Source of the DNA: Legionella sp. PATHC035
Lineage (GTDB): Bacteria > Pseudomonadota > Gammaproteobacteria > Legionellales > Legionellaceae
Length of the DNA: 64,000 nucleotides
Direction: 5' to 3'
Assembly (NCBI RefSeq): GCF_026191115.1
Contig: NZ_JAPHOT010000001.1
Location: 3,395,001 to 3,459,000, forward strand
Within the stretch, counting starts at the first letter, position 1; each line of letters starts with the position of its first letter. The notes beneath the pieces were generated by a model. That model had not been told where the DNA came from and made no database searches. It saw nothing but the letters and a program-made list of their open reading frames with translations. Both the position numbers and the translations under genes were made by a program. Shown piece by piece: positions 29,317 to 38,800 of the stretch.

Positions 29317-30543
29317 CTACATCTCTTTCTCTGGAAGAAAGTGTGATAAAGCACTGGCAATAACTAATGCAGCGGGAATGATTAAAAGGGTTAATTGATA
29401 ATCGGCTAAAGCATGAAGGTTGGTAGCACCTTTGGAATAATCCAATAAATAACCGACTAATGGCTGGAGTAGGGGGGCTGTGACCATTGCCAAGGTATTC
29501 GTGAAGCCTGTACAGGCAGATAGAGATTCTTCTGGCGCCAGTTCATTGGCAATAGTGTACGCAAGCATATACGCGCCGCAGCACAGTCCGATTGCGAACA
29601 ATAAGATCCCTGTGAGGAGCATGTTATGTATGGGTAAGTAAAGAACAAGAATGAATAAAACCGCAGTGGACAAGCAAGAAATATGGATTAGCGGTTTGCG
29701 CTTAGGTAGATGGATGGACAACCAGCCATATATGGGACAGCTTAAACCAGCTCCTAACAAAATCATTGAGGTGAGAATACTGGCTGCCTCTATAGAGCAC
29801 TCTAATTTTAATTGGAGAAAAGGAACGGCCCACATGGCGGCAAAAACAGTAATTACCGAAAATTCTAAGCCTACAAATAATCCATTCATCCATACCAATT
29901 TGTTTTTTACCATGAACAGCAAATGTTTTCTATATTGATGATGATTGCTGATGACCGGTTTGTTGCTGGGAATAAAATTCGCACATAAAAAAGCAATTAA
30001 AAGACCAATGACGCCTGCAGCAGCAAGGAAATAATGCCAGCTAATGCGTGTTATTTGTGAACCCATTCCAATCATGCTGATCACCGTTACAGTAAACCCT
30101 AGAGTTTCTGTGAGCCCAATCATAAATGCATATTGTTTCAGAGGATAATGCTGGCGTAATATTCGAGTCATGCCAACAAAAGCAAAAGAGGACCCGCCAC
30201 CAATAATTAAGCGACCTAGAAATAAAACAAATAAGTTATAACCCGAAGAAAATAAAAAGCAGCCTAAAGCACATAATAGGGCATTTAGGGACAATAAAGT
30301 TCGGGTATTGTAGCGATCAAAAAGAAGCCCAACCGGAATTTGCATTGTAGTATAAACGTAGTAAAAAGCGCTACTTAATAGACCGGCGGTGAATGCAGTT
30401 AATTGTTTCTCATGCATTATGGCGCCAATAATAATTCCTGAAGATAATTGCAAGAAAAATTGAAAGAGTAAGAAAAACACGCCGACCAACCAGATAACTG
30501 TTCTTTGGGGGCTATATTGGGGTGTGGATTTTAATAAATTCAT
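29317..30543 (-). CDS. Major facilitator superfamily transporter
   Basis: The 408-residue protein has about 12 transmembrane segments. The loop 2-3 region is QIPVGLLFDRYNTRTLLSLNAL, a recognisable MFS motif A, with LGRLIIGGGSSFAFVGMTRI in TM4. Loop 8-9 has the related GLSCPIYGWLSIHLPKRKPLI. A charged central loop separates the halves (SNKPVISNHHQYRKHLLF). Substrate not predictable; many Legionella MFS genes of this size move amino acids or small organic acids. It is flanked by two candidate effector genes on the same strand with gaps of about 100 bases each, so operon membership is uncertain. Confidence 0.9.
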   Translation of the reverse strand: MNLLKSTPQYSPQRTVIWLVGVFFLLFQFFLQLSSGIIIGAIMHEKQLTAFTAGLLSSAFYYVYTTMQIPVGLLFDRYNTRTLLSLNALLCALGCFLFSSGYNLFVLFLGRLIIGGGSSFAFVGMTRILRQHYPLKQYAFMIGLTETLGFTVTVISMIGMGSQITRISWHYFLAAAGVIGLLIAFLCANFIPSNKPVISNHHQYRKHLLFMVKNKLVWMNGLFVGLEFSVITVFAAMWAVPFLQLKLECSIEAASILTSMILLGAGLSCPIYGWLSIHLPKRKPLIHISCLSTAVLFILVLYLPIHNMLLTGILLFAIGLCCGAYMLAYTIANELAPEESLSACTGFTNTLAMVTAPLLQPLVGYLLDYSKGATNLHALADYQLTLLIIPAALVIASALSHFLPEKEM

Positions 30544-30646
30544 TAATTCAATTTGCGAGCAAAAGGCGGAATATATAGCATCATGGGGAAAGTGTAAATT
30601 TATTTTAAATAATGCAAGGTACTCATGTTAAAGATAGGGGGATCTT

Positions 30647-33600
30647 TTAAACCAAACGCACTTGCTGGGGCGATGCTGTTTCTTTAAGTTCTTCAGCTTT
30701 GATCCAAGCGATGAAACATTCATCCAATTTACTCATTGCTTCTTGGCGTTTTTCTTGTTGAGGTAATTGACGATGTAGTTTTTTAAGTACATCTAAATTT
30801 TTTAAATCCAATTGAGTATCGTCAAAATTAAGATGGGTGAGATCAACTAGCGAGCTATTAAAGTATTCCAGTAAACACTCTGGAACAGGAAAAAAATTGG
30901 TTTTTAGAATGCTAGAGAGATCGCCAGCTACGCTCATTAACGTTATCCATTTGTTCCTGTTTTCACTTAATGCACGACGAAAGACTGAATGTTCACTGTT
31001 TATGTTATCTTCTATAAGCTTAACAATGACCTTATGATATTTTTCATTGAGAATCTCCAATTGCTTTTCCGAGAATTCTCTATTTAGAACAATACTTTTT
31101 AAATTCTGCATACATCCTATCCAATAGTCTAGATTGACATAGTTAGAACGTGAATCATTAGTATGGATTTTTTCTAACAAGGCCTTAAATAGATGCAGAT
31201 TGTTATCGTCAAAGACGATAACCTTTTTAAGGGCCTCGATGATCTTATAGTTATCGGTATCGATTAACGTTTGCTCGCTTAGCCAATCGTAGAATTCTTG
31301 TTGAGGATTTTTTCCTAACAAAGAAGCAATGTTTAAAAAAGCACAGAGGTTATAAGTATCTAATTCAGTTACTTTTTCGCCAACGTGATTGTATGCCGTT
31401 TCGATTAACTTAAGACATTCCGGATGCGTTAGCTCTGCTCGGGAGAGGTTGAAGATGGATTGCGTAAACTCAAATAGATTATTTCTTTTGTGAATCACAT
31501 TATTTGTCTTATTCTCGATAATTTTTAACAAATACGCGTCAGCTCTCTCTAGAATTTTCTCATCCGCTTTAATTATCGTCATAAATTTTTTTAAATTAGA
31601 CGCATCCTGTAAGCTTAAATGGTCACTTTCCTGCCAATCTAAAATTAGTTGGTTGGCCAGTTCCATGGCTTTATTTCTAATATGCTCTGCTTCGTCATCT
31701 AAGTCGTATTTTCTACAAAGAAAATAGGCTTGTAATAATTGGTTATTTGCTATTCGCGCAGGTCTTAATTTTTCTAAACTTTCAACCGCCAAAAATTTAT
31801 ATTCCTGTCGAAAAACAAGATCATCTTTAAAAGATAATTCAGGCATTGATTGAATAAAATGTGTAATTGTGTTTTTAACGTGTTTTTTACTTAAATCTTG
31901 CAATCTCGCACTGTATTGTAAATTAATAAAAAACTCTTTAGAGAATACACCTTGTTCATTATTATTAAGATTTTCTAATAACTGATCTTCATGTGCGTTA
32001 ATGAGTTTTGCTCTTTCTCTCTCAATGGCTTGTGATATTAGTTCTCTCAGTTCTTCAGGATAATTTAAATCCGCAGACTGGTTTAGACCGGCAAGATTAG
32101 TTTTTTTATACCCATACATGCTTAACACTTTTATGTCGTCAACACTCATCGTATAGAGTGTTTCTTGGTCAACATCCTTCAAGCGCTTTGCCATGAAGTC
32201 AGAGCACATGCTAATCCACATTTCTATGATGCGCTCTTCGGTCAATTCGGTGGGGTCAACCCGTTTAAGGGTATTATGCTGCCCAGAATACTCATAAATG
32301 GGTAAGGATTTATTTAAACCAAATCGTTGAATGAAAAGCGCCTTACCCTCTTCTTCTCCATAGGTATGAACAAAGGCCTCCTTTGTATATTCGTACTGTC
32401 TTTCATATTGCTTTTGTATGTAAATCGCTTGTAGAAGAGGAGAGAATGGATGAACAGGATCATAATCATGATGACAAATTTTATTCGCTATCGTTGGATC
32501 AGGAGTATAAAAAATAGCATCATAACGATTTATATCATATAAAAGTTCTACATAATTTGAACCGATTTCATTTGGCTTGCCAAATAAACCTAACTTCATC
32601 TTTTTAAGAAGGCCTTGATATTCGTGCTCTAATAAAGAAGAAGATTTTCTATATGATTTCTCCTGGAGATGAGCCAAATGGGTTTTCGATCCTCTTCCGC
32701 TATTAAAATCCTCTGATGAAATTCTGCTGATATTGGCTATATCCGGATTAAAAATTAACATCCCCGCAGAAGGATAAACACCACTACCATGACCCAATAT
32801 TGAAGTGGATCGCATTGGATTATGGTGTTTGGGATGAGGCTCTGCTTTTCTACTTTTAACATTCATAAGTTCAGCACGCATTGTTTTGCGTATTTCTTTT
32901 TCAGCCAAAGTTGCATCACTAGAAACAGGTTTACCGGGTCGAATTTTGGGTTTGGCACTGGGAATACCAATACCACGAGCAAGTATGCGTCCTTCGCGTA
33001 AGGCCGCGTTTAAGTTGTCTCCTGTCATTCCTAGCTGTTCATCAAAAGGTCTTAAGTCGATTAATTGCATGTCCTTTAAGTCGTTTACATCGAGCAAACG
33101 CTCATATAATGCAAAAATCAAAGGGTAATTCTCTGGATTGACATCGGCTTTTATACGGGCGTAAGCATCTTCATGTTCATAGTGCTTTTTCAATTCCAGA
33201 TTTATCTTAATACGTGCATCTCCTTGAGTGTAGATAAGACTTCGTGCTTCCATAACAAGTTCTGCCATTTCTTCTAAAGCGACTTCGTTTCCCTCTTTAC
33301 TCGCTATTTCTTTATAAAAATCAAGATAGGTTGCGTTATATTGATTACGTGCTCTGATAATATCCAAGCAATCACAGTCATGAATTATTTTTTGAAAAAT
33401 ATTTTTGGGAGGAATTTGACCGTCCTCACTTTGAGAAAATTGCCAAGACACTGAGCCGTCTTCCTCTTCAAAAAGCTCAAAATATCCCTTCTCTGGACTG
33501 GGGTCTTTATTTGCGGTTGCTTCTGCGATCAATTTAGCTTTTGTTGCATCAACACCTAATACCGCTGTTAGATAATAGTATAAAAAAACAGCGCTTTCAT

Positions 33601-34462
33601 GATCCCAATGATCTTCATTTTCATCCTCACGAGCAGCATCATGAAAAAGTAAGGCAATTTGTATTAATTTGATATCCTTAGCACTTAACTTTTCGGCTTC
33701 TTGGTTACCATGTTTGCGATAAAGATTGGCAAATACAATGGCATACATTGCTGCACGACTGACATGTTCGATTCCATGATGAACACGAGCTATCTCACCT
33801 TCTTCGGGATAGGATTGAGGATAAGAAAAGCAATAAATATTTTGGAACGCCCATCTGGCATGATCATTAATATCACTGTCTAGGCTTAATGTGTTTTGTT
33901 CGCTAACAGAAAAAATATCGAGAGGAAGATTTTTAGTTTTCAGCAATTCTTGGATATCAGGCAGTTCCCATTGCTCTTCCTCTTCATATGGCTCTTCTGC
34001 GCCAGTAAGCATTTCCAGGGGAGAAGGCTCGATAATGCTGCTTTCGCGTAAGGAGAAATCAATGGAACCCTCATGAAACATGACGTAATTAAACAATTCA
34101 TGGAGTTTACTCTTAGGATCAATCTCTTTAAAATGTCCGCCTAAAATGCCTAGAAGTTCTAAATGAGTATTAGCGGTTTCCCCTTGGGCTTGATACTCTT
34201 CGCTAGTTTTTAACGCCCTTAAATCATCAATAACCTTGTTGATTACAACTTCGCTTTTAGCATACGGTGGTTTCGCTTTAAACCCTTGAAAGAAACCCAG
34301 CACTTTGTCTTTTGACCCTTGCCATATTGGCTTTAGCCAGCCTTCTTGCTGCTGCATTTCATCCTGATTGATTCGCTTTAAAGTGTCCATCAACGCGTCG
34401 ATTGTATCTTTCTGTTCATAAGATTTATGATCTTCATAAATTTCTATATAGGTGTTTGACAT
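30647..34462 (-). CDS. Large protein with SidE-type phosphodiesterase domain, candidate Dot/Icm effector
   Basis: The 1271-residue product has no signal peptide. Residues about 200-480 match the phosphodiesterase (PDE) domain of the Legionella SidE family. I see VHHGIEHVSRA with the first catalytic His about residue 229, ALLFHDAAREDENEDHWDHES with the acidic residue about 289, and QKIIHDCDCLDIIRARNQ with the second His about 361. The spacing is close to SdeA His277/Glu340/His407. In SidE proteins and the DupA/DupB enzymes this domain cleaves ADP-ribosyl- or phosphoribosyl-linked ubiquitin. I find neither the N-terminal deubiquitinase nor an ADP-ribosyltransferase Arg/ExE signature. The C-terminal ~600 residues are helical and unassigned. 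The ATG at 34462 is preferred over an in-frame GTG at 34465. Confidence 0.85.
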   Translation of the reverse strand: MSNTYIEIYEDHKSYEQKDTIDALMDTLKRINQDEMQQQEGWLKPIWQGSKDKVLGFFQGFKAKPPYAKSEVVINKVIDDLRALKTSEEYQAQGETANTHLELLGILGGHFKEIDPKSKLHELFNYVMFHEGSIDFSLRESSIIEPSPLEMLTGAEEPYEEEEQWELPDIQELLKTKNLPLDIFSVSEQNTLSLDSDINDHARWAFQNIYCFSYPQSYPEEGEIARVHHGIEHVSRAAMYAIVFANLYRKHGNQEAEKLSAKDIKLIQIALLFHDAAREDENEDHWDHESAVFLYYYLTAVLGVDATKAKLIAEATANKDPSPEKGYFELFEEEDGSVSWQFSQSEDGQIPPKNIFQKIIHDCDCLDIIRARNQYNATYLDFYKEIASKEGNEVALEEMAELVMEARSLIYTQGDARIKINLELKKHYEHEDAYARIKADVNPENYPLIFALYERLLDVNDLKDMQLIDLRPFDEQLGMTGDNLNAALREGRILARGIGIPSAKPKIRPGKPVSSDATLAEKEIRKTMRAELMNVKSRKAEPHPKHHNPMRSTSILGHGSGVYPSAGMLIFNPDIANISRISSEDFNSGRGSKTHLAHLQEKSYRKSSSLLEHEYQGLLKKMKLGLFGKPNEIGSNYVELLYDINRYDAIFYTPDPTIANKICHHDYDPVHPFSPLLQAIYIQKQYERQYEYTKEAFVHTYGEEEGKALFIQRFGLNKSLPIYEYSGQHNTLKRVDPTELTEERIIEMWISMCSDFMAKRLKDVDQETLYTMSVDDIKVLSMYGYKKTNLAGLNQSADLNYPEELRELISQAIERERAKLINAHEDQLLENLNNNEQGVFSKEFFINLQYSARLQDLSKKHVKNTITHFIQSMPELSFKDDLVFRQEYKFLAVESLEKLRPARIANNQLLQAYFLCRKYDLDDEAEHIRNKAMELANQLILDWQESDHLSLQDASNLKKFMTIIKADEKILERADAYLLKIIENKTNNVIHKRNNLFEFTQSIFNLSRAELTHPECLKLIETAYNHVGEKVTELDTYNLCAFLNIASLLGKNPQQEFYDWLSEQTLIDTDNYKIIEALKKVIVFDDNNLHLFKALLEKIHTNDSRSNYVNLDYWIGCMQNLKSIVLNREFSEKQLEILNEKYHKVIVKLIEDNINSEHSVFRRALSENRNKWITLMSVAGDLSSILKTNFFPVPECLLEYFNSSLVDLTHLNFDDTQLDLKNLDVLKKLHRQLPQQEKRQEAMSKLDECFIAWIKAEELKETASPQQVRLV

Positions 34463-34643
34463 CACAGATGCTCAGTTCAAAATAATTTCGCTATGATTAT
34501 AATATTAGCACTTTGCATTAAATGATTTTGAAAATAAATATTAAAATGTTCTGCACAGCATGATTTTAATTAGCTGTAATTCCAAGGAATGAGGTGTCGA
34601 ATCCATCCAGAAGTTACTCTTGGGGCAAACCAGGCTCTCAATA

Positions 34644-35717
34644 TTACTCATACAGCCATATATTAATGAGATCTAAGGGAAATGAGTGATAGGCACACCA
34701 ACGTTCAATCATATCTTTATCTAATGTTGAGGGTATTCCATGAACTCCAGAAGTCAGCTTTTCTCTCAGAAAGGTTAAAGCAACCAGATTATGGATATAA
34801 AATTCTGGATCAATATATTTCATGGGCGTGGGGTCGTTAAGTACAAAATTAACAGGCATTTTATGATTTAAGACTTCATCATCACTAAATTGAGGACCAA
34901 ACTCATCATAAACTCCTAAATTGGCAAGTATCTTGCCACTAAACCAGGAGTGGGGATAATTATTCATAATCGCTTTTTTACCGGTCGCAGTAATCACCAC
35001 ATTCGCGTCGATTAATGCACGTTCCAGCCCGCTGAAGTCTTGGGGATCGAGTGCTTTGATACCTAAGCTTTGAGCGAGTTTTCTTTGTTTCTCATTAGGG
35101 TCTACAACTACTACAGGAACTTTATTTTGAGTACAAAAATAGGCAAGCCCACGTCCAATCTTGCCAAAGCCAAAAATAACCCATGATGTTTCAGCTGGAT
35201 TAATTCCTGTTAATTGAGTCAGAGCCAAATGGCTGCTTTCCGCGCATCCAAAAACTGTTTCCAATTGTTTTGTCAGCGAGCGATCAATACTGATCACTGG
35301 AAAATCAAGAACTTGTTGGCTATAGAATTGATCTCCTGAGCCGGTTAATTCGATTGCTCCAATTTGGGGTTTTCCAAGAAATTGATACAGTTGGGCACCA
35401 CAATCAAAATAAAGATCAAAAGTTTCTCCAGCAAGGGTATGCGGCTCCTCAACATAACGAATCTTTGCTTCATTTAGGCAAGAGATTGCCTGCGGTTGTG
35501 CAAAACAAAAATCCGAGGGATTGGTGACTGTTATATTCGCACCTGCCTCAACTAAACAGGCTATTTTTAATAAGGTATTCATGACCAAGGGGACATGATG
35601 GACTACTCGTAATCCAGCTAATGGACGTGAATTGCTCCATTCAGTGAGTTGTTGGTGCATAAAGGGAGCTTCTGTTTGAGGATATTTTTGAAAGAGTATT
35701 TTAAGAGCGTCCTGCAT
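34644..35717 (-). CDS. Adenosylhomocysteinase-like NAD-binding protein with altered active site
   Basis: The 357-residue protein resembles S-adenosylhomocysteine hydrolase throughout. RPLAGLRVVHHVPLVMNTLLKIACLVEAGANITVTNP corresponds to the family's substrate-domain start, and FDLYFDCGAQLYQFL to the DDGGDL region. VFGCAESSH corresponds to YGCRES, and VIFGFGKIGRGLAYF is the NAD-binding Rossmann motif (about 183-197). It is much shorter than the usual ~430-480 residues. The Lys and Asp of the family SKFDNLYGCRES block are replaced (TKQLETVFGCAES), so ordinary hydrolase activity is doubtful. It may be a dehydrogenase on a related substrate. It lies among candidate effectors with its own weak start signals. 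Confidence 0.75.
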   Translation of the reverse strand: MQDALKILFQKYPQTEAPFMHQQLTEWSNSRPLAGLRVVHHVPLVMNTLLKIACLVEAGANITVTNPSDFCFAQPQAISCLNEAKIRYVEEPHTLAGETFDLYFDCGAQLYQFLGKPQIGAIELTGSGDQFYSQQVLDFPVISIDRSLTKQLETVFGCAESSHLALTQLTGINPAETSWVIFGFGKIGRGLAYFCTQNKVPVVVVDPNEKQRKLAQSLGIKALDPQDFSGLERALIDANVVITATGKKAIMNNYPHSWFSGKILANLGVYDEFGPQFSDDEVLNHKMPVNFVLNDPTPMKYIDPEFYIHNLVALTFLREKLTSGVHGIPSTLDKDMIERWCAYHSFPLDLINIWLYE

Positions 35718-35819
35718 CGTGTTTTGAAAATTGGTAGAGAATAGCCAATCCTAACATAATTTATTAATGTGGAAATATTTATAAAGATAAAAATAGAGTT
35801 CTTATAAAGCCTCGATGCT

Positions 35820-35853
35820 TGTAGCCCGGATTACACTTAGCTAATCTGGGCTA
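35820..35853. repeat. Degenerate copy of the dispersed palindrome
   Basis: A single TGTAGCCCGGATTA arm is followed closely by TAATCTGGGCTA, forming a short imperfect hairpin in the 152-base gap. It belongs to the same family as the elements at 1449 and 43579. Confidence 0.6.
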
Positions 35854-35869
35854 GAGGACTAAAATAATG

Positions 35870-38800
35870 CTACAAGGACAATTTATTTTTCTCAGTAGAT
35901 GAGTTGTCCGCACCGAGCCAGCTTTCAAGCCATTGCAAAAATCGAGATATTAAATCGGGTTTTTGGGGTTGGAAAAATGACAGAGGCTGCAATCTCTTTT
36001 GCTGATTACGTATTTGTCCTAAATAGCTTAACTCCTCTTTAAATAAGCTGCTTGTATCCGTTTGCTCATCGGTATTAATTTTTTGATTGAGTGAATCCAT
36101 CCAGTTATCCAATTGAGATAAGTCGTTCGTTGTGAAGGAATAGGATTTTTTAATTCGTGCTTTGAGTTGTTCTTGAGCCGTATATTCATCTTTAAATTTG
36201 AGTTGGTCTGCCAAATCTTTCTTTAATTGGGTTCCATTCTCATTCGTTAAAATAGCATATTCTAAAAGATACAACTCTTGTTCGTTTTGCGCCGATGCAA
36301 TTAAATTCTTGTAATGAAGGGCACGAGTTTGTCCACGATAATAATCAAAAAAATAAGAAAAAAAGCTTAAATTTTTATCCCGATGTTTCAGGTAATAATT
36401 TAAGGCTTCAGTACATTGCGTTCTCAAAGCATGGAAATTGGATTGTGCACTCAACGATTGAGTAGGTGGCTCTCCTGTTTTGAGTTGTCGATTTGGGTAT
36501 GTTTGAGACGGTTCTAACTGTTGCTTGCCACCATCTTTAGGTTCAACTCCCCTATTGGGGGAAGTATTTTTTTTCACCATGGGTTGCGGCGAACCAGGTA
36601 TGGCTTTTGCAGGAGCTTTAGGAGTCTGAGTTTCTTGGCCTAAGTTCGATTCTTCAATAACTGCAGTGGGTAATACTTCTGCTTTTGTTGGTTGAGGTAA
36701 ATACCGCAGAATTTCTGGGAGAACAAAATGTACAGGCAAGTTTGTTACTTCCAAAGCATGCTGGAGTGACTCGGCTGTTGTATTAAATTCTTTTTGAGTC
36801 TCCTCACTCTGTTCTAAAAGTGGCCTTGTAAATTGTCTGAGTAAACAATAAAGTTTGAATTCCAGTAGGCAAACCTCTTTAAATCGAGGATTTTCTATTA
36901 GTTTTTCCAACAGATTAGAATGGCTTTCTTCGAGATAATCGGGATCAATATCTTGTCCTGCCATGATGATTTTTATCTGTGCCAAATGATTCACTATTTC
37001 AGGAGATTCAATGGCTTTATCAAGCTCAATGTTTTTCTCTTGAATGACTTTTTGACATTCTTCGAATATCTTGCCGAGTTCCTCAAGTGCTCGCTTGAGT
37101 GGCAAATAATTAAATGTATAACGGTAAATTTCATTGTTTAAATCAAACTGTTTTTGCAGCATATGAAGCTCAATTTCTTCAAGTGCTTTTTGAATTAACT
37201 CTCGATGCGGGATTGCCAATTGAGCAAGTACTTGAGGATTAGTGCTTTCCAGGAGTTGAAACAACTGCGGGCGAACGTCGATTTTATCAAAATGAGCGCT
37301 GAGATTTTCAACATAGGCTTTAATGATATCCATCCCATGTTCTTGTAGTGGTTGTTGTAGCTCGGCATCCAGATGACTTGATGTTTGCTTTTCAATAAGA
37401 TTTGCCAGGGCTGCCCATTCCTTTTGTTTTAGAGCTTCAGTTATTAATTTTTTGTAGCCATATTTTTTTTCAAATAAAGGAACGATGCCTTTAAAGAGTA
37501 CAGGATCTTTTAAGAGGTCTAGAATACTTTTATCGGGTTCACTTGGGAGGTCGCTTTGAATAAATAGGCTTTTGAATACAGCTTCATTTTTTTCTTTAAC
37601 TGCTCGTTTTAAAGGACTCAAATAGTCCGGACTTGTAAACAATTTTGTATTCTGGAATGAAGGATCTTGTTCCGGATTTTTAATAGAGCTCAATAAGGAG
37701 GCTTTAGGGTTTGGTACGTTGGCTTTTAAAAATAATTCATAAAGCCTACCAAATCCTTGGGCATAAACCGTTTCAAACAAAGCAGAAGCGGGTTGCTCAC
37801 CAGCTAATTGCTGGACAGCATATTGTTGCTCACTGGTGCTGAGGGTAATCTCCCGGGCAAGCAGCTGATTGGCTATTTTTCCTTGTTTTTGTTCGCAACT
37901 AAACAGAAATAATTCCTTAAAATCCAGTCCGAAATTAAGATCTGATTCAATAAATGGTTCTAAAACCGCATCATTGCCTTTTTCTATCGCCTGTTTCAAT
38001 AATTCTAAAAGAGGCTTCTTTAATTGGGTTTTGGGAGTTAACCTGCTTTGATTCAAAAATCGAGTGACTAAATTTTTATTGTTAGCGGCCAACGCTGAAG
38101 TGAAAATTTGCTCCGTTAATTCTGGATCAAGCACCACGGTTTCTTTATCCAATAAGGAGTCTAATGCGATTAATAGATTATTTTGTGCCAGCAGAGGTAT
38201 AAGTTTTGGATTTTCCTTTAACTTGGGAAAGAGCTGCAGCAGTAATTTAATTCCGCTTTCATTTTTATTCAGAATTAACTCATTAATGAATTCTTCAAGT
38301 TCTGATTTTTCCCATGTTGCTTTGTTACTTAATGACTTAGCCAGATGAAAAAGCTTATTTTTGAAAAAGCCTTTAACTAGTTTCTTTTGTTCTTGAGGGG
38401 CTAATTTTTCTAATGTAAGCGTATCAGCGGGAATTTTGGGTACTACTCTATTGAGTTTAACCAGTTTTCCAGGGCTTGTAGTTGAATTATGGAGGTAGTC
38501 ATTAAACAATTGAGGTTGTTGCTCGGCACATGCCGTGATTACGGGTGCGATACTCCAATTTAAACTGTTCTCTAAAACGAGTTGTTTTATCTTGGGGCTT
38601 GCATTGGCTAAACATTTTTCAATAATGGAGTAGTTATCATAGTCATAACATAACGAGAATAACTCTCGTATGTCTTGGGTATGATGCAAAACGTTGTAAT
38701 GTAACTCAACCAATGTGGATAAAATGGATAAGTCTTCTTCTTGTAATCCTTTGGCATAGAGGAAATCTAGGGTTTCTGGCTCGAGATGGCTTTTCTTCGC

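Noticed and set aside
31000..32900. ADP-ribosyltransferase domain in the C-terminal part of the SidE-PDE protein
   Set aside because: No convincing Arg, S-T-S and E-x-E series with the SidE spacing was found by eye.
34466..34643. PmrA box upstream of the SidE-PDE gene
   Set aside because: Two ATTAAA half-sites exist but are about 17 bases apart instead of 5, so the motif does not fit.
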